Assembly: GCA_018402585.1 (NCBI GenBank)
Contig: JAGYIO010000002.1
Span: 412,406 to 476,405, forward strand
Reading direction: 5' to 3'
From: Chthoniobacterales bacterium
GTDB taxonomy: Bacteria; Verrucomicrobiota; Verrucomicrobiia; Chthoniobacterales; JACTMZ01
Length of the DNA stretch: 64,000 nt
The notes beneath the pieces are model-generated. The model was not told the DNA's origin. It saw only the letters and a program-made list of their open reading frames with translations, and did no database searches. Of this stretch, positions 49,289 through 58,746 are shown piece by piece. Within the stretch, counting starts at the first letter, position 1. The number at the start of each line of letters is the position of its first letter. Both the position numbers and the translations under genes were made by a program.

Positions 49289-51367
49289 TCAGGCCGGGAC
49301 GGGGGAAAGACCGCCGGGGAACGAGTCCTCGTTGCTTTTTCTTTCCTCGGTCTTGGCCGCGGGAGTGACCTCGGTCGGGATGGGTGGCGGGGGTGGGTCG
49401 CGGTGCGGCGGATTTTTCATTTCGCCGTGCGCGATCAGGTCGCGGATTTGCGGTCCCTCGAGGGTTTCCCACTCGAGGAGGGCTTTGGCGATGATTTCAA
49501 GTTGGGCCCGCTTCTCGGTCAGGTGGGCCGTCGCGCGGGCGTAGGCTTGGTCGATGAGCAATTTGACTTCCGCGTCAATGGCCTGCGCGGTGGACTCACT
49601 GTAGTCGCGCGTGCGATTGAAGTCGCGGGCGAGGAAAACGGGCTCGTCACCCTCGCCGTATTCGATCATTCCGAGCTTCTCGCTCATCCCCCACTGGCAG
49701 ACCATTTTGCGGGCGATGCCGGTGGCTTGTTTGATGTCGCCGCGGGCGCCGCTGGTCACATCACCGAAGGTGATGTCTTCGGCCACCCGGCCGCCCATGA
49801 TGACCACGAGGTGGTCGAGGAGTTCCTTGCGGCGGGTGTTGTATTTGTCCTCTTCGGGCAGCCACATGGTGGAGCCGAGGGAGGGTCCGCGCGGGATGAT
49901 GGTCACTTTGTGCAGCGGGGCGGTGTGCTCGAGGAGTTCGAGCAGGAGGGCGTGGCCGGCTTCGTGGTAAGCGGTGACTTCTTTTTCCTTCTCGCTGATC
50001 GCCAAGCTGCGGCGTTCTTTACCCCAGCGGACCTTGTCGCGGGCTTCTTCCAGTTCGCGGGTGGTGATGGCTTTGAGTCCTTTGCGCGCGGCGAGGAGGG
50101 CGGCTTCGTTGATCACGTTGGCCAGTTCGGCGCCGGAGTAGCCGGGGGTGCCGCGGGCGATGACCGCAAGGTCGACGCTCTCGGCCACTTTCACCTTTTT
50201 GATGTGGACCCGGAGGATTTCTTCGCGACCGCGCACGTCGGGGAGATTGACCGTGACTTGGCGGTCGAAGCGGCCGGGGCGGAGGAGGGCGGGGTCGAGG
50301 ACGTCAGGGCGGTTCGTCGCGGCAATGATGATCACGCCATCCTGCGCGTCAAAGCCGTCCATTTCGACAAGGAGCGCGTTGAGGGTTTGCTCGCGTTCGT
50401 CGTGTCCGCCACCCATGCCGTGACCGCGGTGACGTCCCACCGCATCGATTTCGTCAATGAAGATGAGGCACGGCGCGCTTTTGCGGCCTTGTTCGAACAT
50501 GTCGCGCACGCGCGAGGCGCCGACCCCGACAAACATTTCCACGAAGTCAGAACCGCTAATGCTGAAGAACGGGACATCGGCCTCTCCGGCGATGGCGCGG
50601 GCGAGGAGGGTCTTGCCGGTGCCGGGAGAGCCGACCATGAGAACGCCTTTGGGGATGCGGCCGCCGAGCTTCTGGAATTTTTTCGGATCGCGGAGGAAGT
50701 CAACCAATTCAGAGACTTCTTCCCTCGCCTCTTCGATCCCGGCGACATCTTTGAAAGTGATTTTGTTTTTGTCCCGCGCCATCATGCGGGCTTTGCTTTT
50801 GCCGAAGTTGAAGGCTCCACGGCCGGCCATCTTGAGCTGCGAGCGGAAGATAAAATAGAGGATGACGAGAAAGAGGAGAATGGGAAGGAACCCGATGAGG
50901 GTGGTGGCGAGGAGGTTGGACTCCGAGCGGACCGACAGCGTAATGCCCGCTTCGGCCAGTTGTTTTTCCAAGGCCTCGCCGTTGAAGGGCATGAAGATGG
51001 GGGTACGGAAGGCGACGAGGCGCTCCTCGGGTTCGGTCGCCGGCGGGGCAGTGACCATTTTGCGGTAGTAGCCGGAAATGGTCTGGGTGTTGCGGCCTTC
51101 TTCGACCACGAGCTCAACCGGTTTTTCCACGGTGGAGACGATTTTGTCTTCGGCGAGGAGGGTGGAGAATTTCGGGTAGGTAAGCTCGTCGATCTGAGCG
51201 AGGTTCCCGCCGCGGAAAATGAAGGCGCCGCCGATGAGGGCGAAAGCCACCGCGAAAAGGAGGAGGCCTCGCCAGTTGAACTGCGGGTCGGGGTCGGTGC
51301 CACGCGGGGCACCCGGTTTTTTAGGGTCGTTCGGGTTCACAGATCTGTAAGGATGAACCCTTAGCAT
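49289..51367 (-). CDS. ftsH: ATP-dependent zinc metalloprotease FtsH
   Basis: 692 aa from ATG 51367; GTG 51340 (starting [10 protein letters not shown]) is an equally good start. Two membrane helices ([14 protein letters not shown] near residue 42; [19 protein letters not shown] near 150) flank a periplasmic domain. AAA motor: [32 protein letters not shown], and [20 protein letters not shown]. Protease: [17 protein letters not shown] (HExxH) near residue 466. Degrades membrane and regulatory proteins. The frame stays open far upstream through folP and hisD on the same strand, but this is only GC-rich frame extension. Confidence 0.95.
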   Translation of the reverse strand: MLRVHPYRSVNPNDPKKPGAPRGTDPDPQFNWRGLLLFAVAFALIGGAFIFRGGNLAQIDELTYPKFSTLLAEDKIVSTVEKPVELVVEEGRNTQTISGYYRKMVTAPPATEPEERLVAFRTPIFMPFNGEALEKQLAEAGITLSVRSESNLLATTLIGFLPILLFLVILYFIFRSQLKMAGRGAFNFGKSKARMMARDKNKITFKDVAGIEEAREEVSELVDFLRDPKKFQKLGGRIPKGVLMVGSPGTGKTLLARAIAGEADVPFFSISGSDFVEMFVGVGASRVRDMFEQGRKSAPCLIFIDEIDAVGRHRGHGMGGGHDEREQTLNALLVEMDGFDAQDGVIIIAATNRPDVLDPALLRPGRFDRQVTVNLPDVRGREEILRVHIKKVKVAESVDLAVIARGTPGYSGAELANVINEAALLAARKGLKAITTRELEEARDKVRWGKERRSLAISEKEKEVTAYHEAGHALLLELLEHTAPLHKVTIIPRGPSLGSTMWLPEEDKYNTRRKELLDHLVVIMGGRVAEDITFGDVTSGARGDIKQATGIARKMVCQWGMSEKLGMIEYGEGDEPVFLARDFNRTRDYSESTAQAIDAEVKLLIDQAYARATAHLTEKRAQLEIIAKALLEWETLEGPQIRDLIAHGEMKNPPHRDPPPPPIPTEVTPAAKTEERKSNEDSFPGGLSPVPA

Positions 51368-51385
51368 GACTGAGGGAAAGCGCAA

Positions 51386-52126
51386 ATGAATGAGGGGTCC
51401 GTGCGGGCGTTGGCCGTCTCGGTGCACGATGTCAGCCCGCTGACGCGCGAGGCGGTCGAGGTGATGCTCGCTGATTTGGCGGCGGCCGGGATCGGGGTGA
51501 CGTCCTTGCTCGTGGTGCCCGACCACCACCACCGGGCGGACATCGACCAGGATCCGGGGTTTTTGGCCTGGCTGCGGGAGAAAGAGGCGGCGGGACACGA
51601 GATTGTGCTGCATGGGTTTTACCATCGGCGGAAGGCGGCAGCCGAAGGGGGATTGGTCGAGAAAATTGTCACCGAGCACTACACGGCGGGTGAGGGTGAG
51701 TTTTATGATTTGGATTACGAGGTGGCACGGGACCGGATGGAAGAGGGGCGCGATAAGTTGACCGGGGCGGGGTTGGAAGTGGTCGGTTTCATCGCCCCGG
51801 CCTGGTTGCTCGGCGACGAGGCCGAGCAGGCGGCGCGAAACCTCGGGTTTGCCTACACGACGAGGTTGGGTGGTGTGCTTGACTTGCGGTCCGGTGACTA
51901 CACAGCTTCGCAGTCTCTGGTCTGGAGCGTGCGGAGTGCTTGGCGGCGGGCGGTCAGCCTTTGGTGGAACGCGTGGCTGGCCTCGCGTTTGCGGATGAAC
52001 CTGCTGGCCCGGTTCGGATTGCATCCGCCGGATTGGCGCCACGACAAAATCCGCGCGCAGGCGCTGCGTCTGGCGCGGGAGGCCGCGGCAGACCGGAAAG
52101 TGATCCGCTACCGCGACTGGGTGTAG
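51386..52126 (+). CDS. DUF2334/polysaccharide-deacetylase-like protein
   Basis: 246 aa. ALAVSVHDVSPLTREAVEVM at the start gives the HD motif. LLVVPDHHHRADIDQDPGFL and GHEIVLHGFYHRRK give the paired histidines of the NodB-like metal site. FIAPAWLLGDEAEQAARNLG is the later conserved block. The fold is a carbohydrate esterase family 4-type (beta/alpha) barrel. DUF2334 members have no signal peptide and unknown substrate. It is divergent from ftsH, with 18 bp between the starts. Confidence 0.78.
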   Translation: MNEGSVRALAVSVHDVSPLTREAVEVMLADLAAAGIGVTSLLVVPDHHHRADIDQDPGFLAWLREKEAAGHEIVLHGFYHRRKAAAEGGLVEKIVTEHYTAGEGEFYDLDYEVARDRMEEGRDKLTGAGLEVVGFIAPAWLLGDEAEQAARNLGFAYTTRLGGVLDLRSGDYTASQSLVWSVRSAWRRAVSLWWNAWLASRLRMNLLARFGLHPPDWRHDKIRAQALRLAREAAADRKVIRYRDWV

Positions 52127-52149
52127 GGGTAGATCGGGGACGCCGCGCC

Positions 52150-52986
52150 CTACCTGGCGGCCAAAGCCCCGGCGAGGCGGAGGGCCTGCAGATTCGGGCG
52201 GACGGCGTGGACGCGGAAGAGGCGGGCGCCGAGGCCGTAGCCGAGGGCGGTGAGAACGGCGGTGGGTAGGTCGCGGTCGGTCATTTCTTGGCCACCGGCG
52301 GCGGTGGCGAGGAAGGATTTGCGCGAGGCTCCGAGCACGACTGGGGATCCGAGGGCGGCGAAGGTGTGGAGGCCGGCGATGAGTTGGAGGTTGTGCTCGA
52401 CGGTTTTGCCGAAACCGATACCGGGGTCGATCGCGATGTGATCCTTGCTGAGGCCCGCAGCTTTGGCGGCGGCCATGCGTTCGCGGAGGAAGTCGGCCAC
52501 TTCGGTGACGACGTTTTCGTAGGTGGGGTCGTGTTGCATGGTGCGCGGGGTGCCGCGCATGTGCATGAGAATCACGCCGGCGCCGGTCTCGGCGGCCACG
52601 GTGGTCATATCCGGATCGCCCTGCAGGGCGGTGACATCGTTGATGATTTCGGCGCCGGCCTGCAGGGCGGCGCGGGCCACGATGGCTTTCGACGTGTCGA
52701 TGCTGATTGCGACTTTGGTGGCCGCTGCGAGTTTTGCGATGACGGGCAGGACGCGGCGCTGTTCCTCGTCCGCGGAAACGGCAACGGCCCCGGGGCGGGT
52801 TGATTCGCCGCCGATGTCCAAGATCTCCGCACCTTCTGCGGCGAGACGGAGACCGTGTGCGACGGCGGCGTCGGTCTGGCCGAATGTTCCGCCGTCCGAA
52901 AACGAATCCGGCGTCACATTGACGATGCCCATGATCACGCCGCGGCTCGCGAGGTCGAAGGTGCGGCGGCTGGTTTGCCAGATCAT
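52150..52986 (-). CDS. folP: Dihydropteroate synthase
   Basis: 278 aa from ATG giving MIWQTSRRTFDLASRGVIMG. Condenses DHPPP with p-aminobenzoate in folate synthesis. Landmarks: GIVNVTPDSFSDGG (residues 20-33), ILDIGGESTRPGA, ISIDTSKAIVARAAL, IINDVTALQGDPDM, ILMHMRGTPRTM, AIDPGIGFGKTVEHN, LGASRKSFL. Complete. Overlaps hisD by 4 nt (ATGA), so it is the second gene of a hisD-folP operon. Confidence 0.95.
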   Translation of the reverse strand: MIWQTSRRTFDLASRGVIMGIVNVTPDSFSDGGTFGQTDAAVAHGLRLAAEGAEILDIGGESTRPGAVAVSADEEQRRVLPVIAKLAAATKVAISIDTSKAIVARAALQAGAEIINDVTALQGDPDMTTVAAETGAGVILMHMRGTPRTMQHDPTYENVVTEVADFLRERMAAAKAAGLSKDHIAIDPGIGFGKTVEHNLQLIAGLHTFAALGSPVVLGASRKSFLATAAGGQEMTDRDLPTAVLTALGYGLGARLFRVHAVRPNLQALRLAGALAAR

Positions 52987-54266
52987 GCCAAGCGGATGCG
53001 GGCGGAACGTCCGTGCGCGTCGAGTCCCTCGACGCGGGCGAAGGCTTCGACCAAAGGAACAGACTTCGCGAGGGAGCGGCGGTCGAGTTCGACCAGGCTG
53101 GTGCGGCGTTGGAATTGGTCGGCGGTGAGACCGGCGAACGATTTGCCCGCGCCGCCGGTGGGAAGTTCGTGGCTCGGACCGGCGAGAAAGTCGCCGACCG
53201 CGACGGGCGAGTATCCGCCGAGAAAAATGGCGCCGGAGGTGAGGAGACGCGGGGCCAGCCTGCGGGGATTTTGCACCTGCAAGGAGACGTGTTCCGCAGC
53301 GTAGGCATTGGCCAGGTTGACCGCTTCGTCCATCGAGACGACGAGGACGAGCGAGGCATTCTTGAGCGAGTCTTGCAGGATTTTCCCGCGCGGCAGGGTG
53401 CGCGCTTGTTTTTCCACTTCGCGGGCGGTGGCGGTGAGGACTGCTGGCGAGTCGGTGAGGAGCACCGCTGCGCTGTCGCGTCCGTGTTCGGCCTGGGCCA
53501 GGAGGTCGGCGGCGACCCACGCGGGGTGAGCGGTGCGGTCGGCAATGACGAGGATTTCACTGGGTCCGGGCAGGAGGTCGATGGCGACGCGCCCGAAAAG
53601 TTGGCGCTTGGCCTCGACCACGTAGCGGTTGCCGGGGCCGAAAATTTTGTCGACCGGCGCGATGGTTTTGCTCCCGAGGGCGAGCGCCGCCACGGCTTGC
53701 GCGCCGCCGATGCGGTAAACTTCGGTGGCGCCGGCGAGGTGCAGGGCGGCGAGGAGGGCTGGGCTGACCCGACCGTCGGGTCCGGCGGGAGTGACCGCGA
53801 CAATTTCCTTCACGCCGGCGGCGGCAGCGTAGGTGCAAGTCATCAGGGCGGTGGAGACCAGCGGGGCGGTGCCGCCGGGCACATAGAGGCCGACGCGGCG
53901 GAACGGATCGAAGCGTTCACCGGTGCGGGCACCCTGCGCGTTGCGGGTGGACCAACCGCGGCGGAGGCTTTTCGCGGCGAAGGCGCGGATGTTGCGGTGC
54001 GCGGCTTGCAAGGCGCGGCGGGTGGTTGGGTCGAGATCGCGCCAGGCGGCGGAGAGATGGGGTGGCGGGACTTGGAGTTGGGAGGGGGACAGTTTGGGAC
54101 CACCGAATTTTTTGGTCAGTCGCAGGAGGGCGGCATCACCGTCTTTTTGCACTGCCGCGATGATGGCACGGACGGTTTTTTCCACGGTAGCATCGGGGAT
54201 GGCGCGGCGGTCGAGGGTGCGGAGGACGCGGGCGTAATTTTTATCGCGTGGGCGGACGAGGCGCAT
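52983..54266 (-). CDS. hisD: Histidinol dehydrogenase
   Basis: 427 aa from ATG giving MRLVRPRDKNYARVLRTLDR; an upstream in-frame ATG 15 codons earlier overlaps the previous gene more. Oxidises histidinol to histidine with NAD and Zn. Landmarks: RRVGLYVPGGTAPLVSTALM, YRIGGAQAVAALALGSKTIA, VDKIFGPGNRYVVEAKRQLF, DLLPGPSEILVIAD, LLAQAEHGRDSAAVLLT (Zn/active-site EHG), YAAEHVSLQ, GPSHELPTGG. Complete. It lies alone with folP, far from hisG. Confidence 0.95.
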   Translation of the reverse strand: MRLVRPRDKNYARVLRTLDRRAIPDATVEKTVRAIIAAVQKDGDAALLRLTKKFGGPKLSPSQLQVPPPHLSAAWRDLDPTTRRALQAAHRNIRAFAAKSLRRGWSTRNAQGARTGERFDPFRRVGLYVPGGTAPLVSTALMTCTYAAAAGVKEIVAVTPAGPDGRVSPALLAALHLAGATEVYRIGGAQAVAALALGSKTIAPVDKIFGPGNRYVVEAKRQLFGRVAIDLLPGPSEILVIADRTAHPAWVAADLLAQAEHGRDSAAVLLTDSPAVLTATAREVEKQARTLPRGKILQDSLKNASLVLVVSMDEAVNLANAYAAEHVSLQVQNPRRLAPRLLTSGAIFLGGYSPVAVGDFLAGPSHELPTGGAGKSFAGLTADQFQRRTSLVELDRRSLAKSVPLVEAFARVEGLDAHGRSARIRLA

Positions 54267-54307
54267 GGACGAAATAATGGCCGATGCCCGCGCAAACGAC
54301 AAGGCGC

Positions 54308-54952
54308 TCAATGGAGTAATTGGCGCGGTTCTTCCTCGAGATGGAAGGTCGAGTTGACCACGAGGAAGCGCCAGTGGTCGCTGGCGTGGGCGGCCATGCT
54401 GACCGAGGCGTTGTGGAAGCGGAAGGCGCGGTGGATGCGTTCGCGCGGCGCTTCCGGGTGTCCGTCCTCAATCAGGTGGGTGTGCAGCGCGTTGAGCGTG
54501 CCGCCGTGGGTCACGAGGGCGAGGTGTTCTTCCGGCGCGGCGAGCATTTCGTCGAGCACGGCGCGGGTGCGTTGCATGAGGGCGCGGCGGGACTCGCCAC
54601 CGGGCGGGGCGAAGTCGAAATCGCCGGAGCGCCAGCGCGCCACGATCTCGGGGTGTTCCTTTTCGCAATCCGGGATGCTGCGTCCTTCGAAAATACCAAA
54701 GGACAGTTCGCGCAGCCGCGGGTCGGGTTCGACGGAGAGTCCGAGCGCTTCGGCCAACGGGGCGGCGGTGTCACGGGCGCGCGCGAGGTCGCTGCTGAGG
54801 ATGCGGGCGATGGGGTGGCGGCGCAGCCAGGCGGCGGTCTGGCCGGCTTGGCGGAGTCCTTGTTCGTTGAGCGGCGAATCGAGGTGCCCCATGGCGAGGC
54901 CGGCGCGGTTGTGGTCGGTTTCACCATGGCGGATGAGGTAAAGGGTTTTCAT
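54308..54952 (-). CDS. Histidine phosphatase family protein (PhoE/CobC-like)
   Basis: 214 aa from ATG giving MKTLYLIRHGETDHNRAGLA. RHG motif with catalytic His at residue 9, ILSSDLARARDTAAPLAEAL (second Arg), LRELSFGIFEG (acid/base Glu), LVTHGGTLNALHTHL (second His). The short form and the 'LSFGIFEGRS' block suggest a broad-specificity phosphatase rather than a glycolytic mutase. The next gene, divergent, is a real GpmA, so two branches of the family lie side by side. Confidence 0.82.
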   Translation of the reverse strand: MKTLYLIRHGETDHNRAGLAMGHLDSPLNEQGLRQAGQTAAWLRRHPIARILSSDLARARDTAAPLAEALGLSVEPDPRLRELSFGIFEGRSIPDCEKEHPEIVARWRSGDFDFAPPGGESRRALMQRTRAVLDEMLAAPEEHLALVTHGGTLNALHTHLIEDGHPEAPRERIHRAFRFHNASVSMAAHASDHWRFLVVNSTFHLEEEPRQLLH

Positions 54953-55047
54953 GGACAATCCGCGCGGCCTTGCGCGGCGCGGGGTGATTCCCTATAGACG
55001 GCGGCGGACAAATTACAACCCGCGGGGGCGCGGCGCGGAAACTTTTT

Positions 55048-55794
55048 ATGCACAAACTCGTATTGCTCAGGCACGGCGAAAGCAGGTGGAACAAAGAAAA
55101 CCGCTTCACGGGATGGACCGATGTGGATCTGACCGACCAAGGCCGGGAAGAGGCCAAGTCGGCGGGGCAGGTGTTGAAGAAAGACGGGTTCTCCTTCGAC
55201 CTGGCCTATTGCTCGGTGCTGAAGCGCGCCCTGCGCACCCTCTGGATCGTACTCGACGAACTCGACGAGCTCTGGATCCCGGTGGAAAAAACCTGGCGGC
55301 TGAACGAACGCCACTACGGCGGGCTGCAGGGGTTGAACAAAGCCGAGACCGCCGCCCAATACGGCGAGGACCAGGTGCTGCTCTGGCGCCGCAGCTACGA
55401 TGTGCCGCCGCCGCCGTTGGAGAAATCTGACGAACGTTATCCGGGGCACGACCCGCGTTACCAAGACGTTCCGGCCTCCGAGTTGCCGCTGACCGAGTGT
55501 TTGCAAGACACGGTCGAACGTTTTCTGCCTTACTGGCACGAGGTGATCGCGCCGCAGGTCAAAGCGGGCCAAAAAGTGGTCATTGTCGCGCACGGCAATT
55601 CGCTGCGCGCGCTGGTCAAGTATCTCGACAACCTGAGCGAGGACGAGGTGCTCAAGCTGAATATCCCGACGGGCGTGCCGTTGGTTTACGAACTCGACAA
55701 CGACCTGAAGCCACTGAGGCATTACTATCTCGGCGACGTGGCCGCCATTGCCGCGGCGACCGCGGCGGTCGCTGCGCAGGGCAAAGCGGAGTAG
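55048..55794 (+). CDS. gpmA: 2,3-bisphosphoglycerate-dependent phosphoglycerate mutase
   Basis: 248 aa. Interconverts 3- and 2-phosphoglycerate. Landmarks: [20 protein letters not shown] (His 9), [40 protein letters not shown] (active-site Glu), ESYD-like [39 protein letters not shown] (second His), [13 protein letters not shown]. Typical dPGM length and C-terminal region. Followed 10 bases later by a transporter on the same strand. Confidence 0.95.
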   Translation: MHKLVLLRHGESRWNKENRFTGWTDVDLTDQGREEAKSAGQVLKKDGFSFDLAYCSVLKRALRTLWIVLDELDELWIPVEKTWRLNERHYGGLQGLNKAETAAQYGEDQVLLWRRSYDVPPPPLEKSDERYPGHDPRYQDVPASELPLTECLQDTVERFLPYWHEVIAPQVKAGQKVVIVAHGNSLRALVKYLDNLSEDEVLKLNIPTGVPLVYELDNDLKPLRHYYLGDVAAIAAATAAVAAQGKAE

Positions 55795-55804
55795 GGACCG
55801 CGCG

Positions 55805-57367
55805 ATGAGCCGCAACCCGCAGGAAAACTGGTCCACCCGGATCGGGGTGATCTTCGCGGTGACGGGCAGTGCGGTCGGGTTGGGAAACTTTCTCCGCTTC
55901 CCCGGGTTGGCCGCGAAATACGACGGCGGGACGTTCATGATCCCGTATTTCATCGCGCTGCTGCTGCTCGGCTTGCCGCTGGCCTGGGCCGAGTGGTCGA
56001 TGGGGCGCTACGGCGGGGTGCGCGGTTTTCATTCCTCGCCGGGGATCTTCCGTCTGCTTTGGAAGAACCGTGCCGCGCCTTACCTCGGGGTGCTCGGGTT
56101 GCTCGTGCCGGTGGTGATCTACATGTATTACGTGTTCATCGAGTCGTGGTGTCTCGGATATGCGTGGTATTACCTGACCGGGGCGATGGAGCTGGGCCGC
56201 GATCCGGAGGCTTACGGGCAATTTTTCGCCAGTTTCACGGGGTTGGAGGAAAACGCGTCGCTCTTTGCCAACCCGCTGGGGGGCCCGCTCATTTTTCTCG
56301 TCATCTGCATCGCGGTCAACTTCCTCCTGATCAATCGCGGCCTGACGCGCGGCATCGAATTGTTCTGCCTGGGGGCCATGCCGTTGCTCGCGTTGTGCGC
56401 GGTTTTGGTGCTGATCCGCGTGCTCACGCTCGGCACGCCAGATCCGGCGCGGCCGGAGCTGAATGTGATCAGCGGCCTCGGCCAGATGTGGAATTTGCAG
56501 ACCGCCGACAAGTCGGTCTGGCAGTCGCTGGCCAACGGCAAAATGTGGATGGAAGCGGCGGGGCAGATTTTCTTTTCGTTGTCGGTCGGCTTCGGCGTGA
56601 TCATCACGTATGCGAGTTATCTGCGGCGGGACGATGACATCGCGCTGAGCGCCACGACGGCCGCGGCCGGCAACCAATTTTTCGAAGTGTCACTCGGCGG
56701 CATGATCACGATTCCCGCGGCGTTCATCTTCCTCGGGGTGGCCGGGGTGGCCGGCGGCACTTTCGCGCTGGGCTTCAACACGCTGCCGCTGGTCTTCGAA
56801 TCGATGCCGCTCGGGCGCTGGGTCGGGTTCCTCTGGTTCTTCCTGCTTTTCCTCGCGGCGATCACCAGTTCGCTCTCCATGTTGCAACCGGCCATCGCGT
56901 TTTTGCAGGAGGGCTTGGGGCTGAGCCGCGCGCGGGCCACCGCGCTGTTGTGCGGCGTGGGGACGGTGGGGACGCTTTTCGTGGTCTGGTTCAGCAAGAG
57001 TCTGGTGGCCCTCGACACGTTCGACTTTTGGATCGGCACGTTTTGCATTTTCCTGCTGGCCAGCGTGCAGACCTTTATTTTCGGCTGGGTCATGGGTCCG
57101 CGGCTGGGGTTGGAGGAACTCGACCGCGGTGCGGGTTTCCGGGTGCCGCGGATTTTCGCCTTCATCATCAAATACGTTTCGCCTCTTTACCTGCTGGTCA
57201 TTTTTGTGGCCTGGGCTTGGCAAAATATGGGTGACAGCGTGCAAAGCTTCCGCGAGGACGCGGTGGTGCGCTGGTCGATTTTGTTTCTGCTCGGGGTGGC
57301 GGCTTTATTTTTGTGGTCGATTCACCTGGCGGTGCGGCGCTGGCAGGCCGGGGAGGCGAAGTCATGA
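55805..57367 (+). CDS. Sodium-dependent (NSS/SNF family) amino acid transporter
   Basis: 520 aa from ATG giving MSRNPQENWSTRIGVIFAVT. Twelve helices. TM1 carries GSAVGLGNFLRFPGLAAKYDGG, the Na+ and substrate site of LeuT-like proteins. Later: FLLPY-equivalent FMIPYFIALLLLGLPLAWAE, FFSLSVGFGVIITYASYLRR (TM6 unwound region), ITSSLSMLQPAIAFLQEGLG (TM8 Na+ site). It is followed by an overlapping small gene, as in MetP/MetS transporters. The substrate is a neutral amino acid, by analogy. Confidence 0.9.
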   Translation: MSRNPQENWSTRIGVIFAVTGSAVGLGNFLRFPGLAAKYDGGTFMIPYFIALLLLGLPLAWAEWSMGRYGGVRGFHSSPGIFRLLWKNRAAPYLGVLGLLVPVVIYMYYVFIESWCLGYAWYYLTGAMELGRDPEAYGQFFASFTGLEENASLFANPLGGPLIFLVICIAVNFLLINRGLTRGIELFCLGAMPLLALCAVLVLIRVLTLGTPDPARPELNVISGLGQMWNLQTADKSVWQSLANGKMWMEAAGQIFFSLSVGFGVIITYASYLRRDDDIALSATTAAAGNQFFEVSLGGMITIPAAFIFLGVAGVAGGTFALGFNTLPLVFESMPLGRWVGFLWFFLLFLAAITSSLSMLQPAIAFLQEGLGLSRARATALLCGVGTVGTLFVVWFSKSLVALDTFDFWIGTFCIFLLASVQTFIFGWVMGPRLGLEELDRGAGFRVPRIFAFIIKYVSPLYLLVIFVAWAWQNMGDSVQSFREDAVVRWSILFLLGVAALFLWSIHLAVRRWQAGEAKS

Positions 57368-57546
57368 CGTGGGGCGGCCTGCTCACCATGGTGCTGTCGG
57401 TCGCCGGCACGACGGGCTTCTTCGCCTGGTGCATTTGGCGGATTCTGCGCGCGCCGGGGGAGACGGAGAAGATGCACGGGGTGCTGGATACCGAACTCGC
57501 GATAGAGGAAGAGGAGCGCCGCCGCCGCGAGGGACGAGGGAACTGA
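57364..57546 (+). CDS. Small subunit of NSS transporter (MetS-like)
   Basis: 60 aa, overlapping the transporter gene by 4 nt (ATGA). One membrane helix (LLTMVLSVAGTTGFFAWCIW) and an acidic-basic coiled tail (ELAIEEEERRRREGRG). Single-helix proteins of this size encoded right after NSS genes are known as MetS-type small subunits needed for transport activity. Assigned from size, topology and position; the sequence itself is too short for more. Confidence 0.65.
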   Translation: MTWGGLLTMVLSVAGTTGFFAWCIWRILRAPGETEKMHGVLDTELAIEEEERRRREGRGN

Positions 57547-58068
57547 GCCGGCACTGGCAACGGCGAAACGAAAGTCCGAATCCCTATTGCTGCGGAGCCG
57601 TGCTTTGCGCGGTCCCCGAGGTCTGAACTTCGTCCGTGGCTTTTTTGGGCAGGCTGCGGCCGATCAAATACGAGGCGATTTTAACCGGAGGAGGTGCCGC
57701 ACAACCGGCGGGGAAGGCGATAGCGTGCCTGCATGCCTCTTTTTTCAGGAAATCTGGGGTGCGTGACGTGTGGGGGTTTTCGCTCATGCCAATCACCGGG
57801 CCCCGCGACGAAACCCTCACCGCGGGTTTTGATCCTGCTCGTCGGGCGGAGCAGTGGCGGACATAAGAGGACTGCGCAATCCGAACCGCATGACCAGCAG
57901 GCGGGTGGCCAAGGCGCCTAAGCCGTAACCATGCAATTGAAGACGCAATAAAAGCGCGGCTTGGTTCGGTTTGTCCAGGGGGCACGGCCGTCCCGGCCGT
58001 GTTGTCGGGTCGTGACGGGCGGGACGCCCGTGCCCCCTTGGCCACGTGCCACCTCGCTCACCAAATAG
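57547..58068. repeat. Intergenic region with dispersed hairpins related to R1
   Basis: 522 bp without a credible gene. 57979-58038 holds two hairpins, GGCACGGCCGTCCCGGCCGTG and ACGGGCGGGACGCCCGT. The last 32 bases (58007-58038) are identical to part of R1 copy B (27041-27072). The first part contains small inverted repeats. Frames of 76 and 153 codons on the two strands are not convincing. Confidence 0.55.
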
Positions 58069-58746
58069 TTAGTCAACTCTCGCCCAGACGCGACTCTGTT
58101 GCCGTGCCAGAAATGGCAGAATGTTTTGCATGGTTACGCCTAAGATGGTCGTCACCACCCCCAACCAAACCTCGGCGAGGTTGAGACGGCCGGCTTCCCA
58201 GATGAGAAAGAGCGAAAAAAGAAAACCCCAGAGCAGTGCGACCTCGGGGTAAAGACTGCCTTTGAGGTTGGAATTGTTGGAATCGGCGCGGACGACATCG
58301 CGGATAATGCCCCCACCCGCTCCGGTCAGCGCGGCCAGCAACGGGCCCCACAACCAGAGAGGTTCGCATTGTTGCTCCACCGCCACAACGACGCCTATGA
58401 CGGTGAAGGCCGAGAGGCCGACGGCATCAAAAAAGAGATAGATGTTGGATGACAGTTGGACGCCGAGCAACGATTTGGGGGCCACGCCTTTTTTGCCGAG
58501 GTAATCGGTCACCTTGTAAGCCAGAGCCCCGGCCAGAACCGTGGCGATGATAACGTAGAGGTAGATTGGAGACGCGACCACGGCGAGCGGTGAGCGACCG
58601 GAGATAAGGTCGCGCAGGACCCCGCCGCCGACCGCGGGCAAACTCGCCAGAATGAATGCGCCGAAGATGTCGTAGTGCTCCCGGCGGGCGAGAAGGACGC
58701 CAGAGATGGCGAACGCGACGGTGCCGACGATATCGAAGAGGTTGAA
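58069..58746 (-). pseudogene. TRIC-family cation channel lacking a start codon, in frame after an amber stop
   Basis: 225 codons. Two TRIC/UPF0126 repeats are present: FNLFDIVGTVAFAISGVLLA, SLPAVGGGVLRDLISGRSP, and later IYLFFDAVGLSAFTVIGVVV, TGAGGGIIRDVVRAD. They carry both GGGxxRD motifs of the trimeric intracellular cation channel pore, about 7 helices, normal length. The first TM begins immediately after the TAG that ends the upstream binding-protein gene. No ATG, GTG or TTG occurs until a TTG inside the first GGG motif, which would delete helix 1. The frame is the same as the upstream gene. It may be a split fusion, a readthrough product or a sequencing error. Confidence 0.75.

Noticed and set aside
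51368-53803. In-frame N-terminal extension of ftsH to 1504 aa
   Set aside because: The extra 800 codons lie over folP and hisD (same strand, different frame) and over the opposite-strand deacetylase gene. The FtsH family starts at the called position.
57584-58045. 153-codon minus-strand frame after the NSS small subunit
   Set aside because: It covers the R1-like hairpins, has biased low-complexity composition and no start signal or domain.
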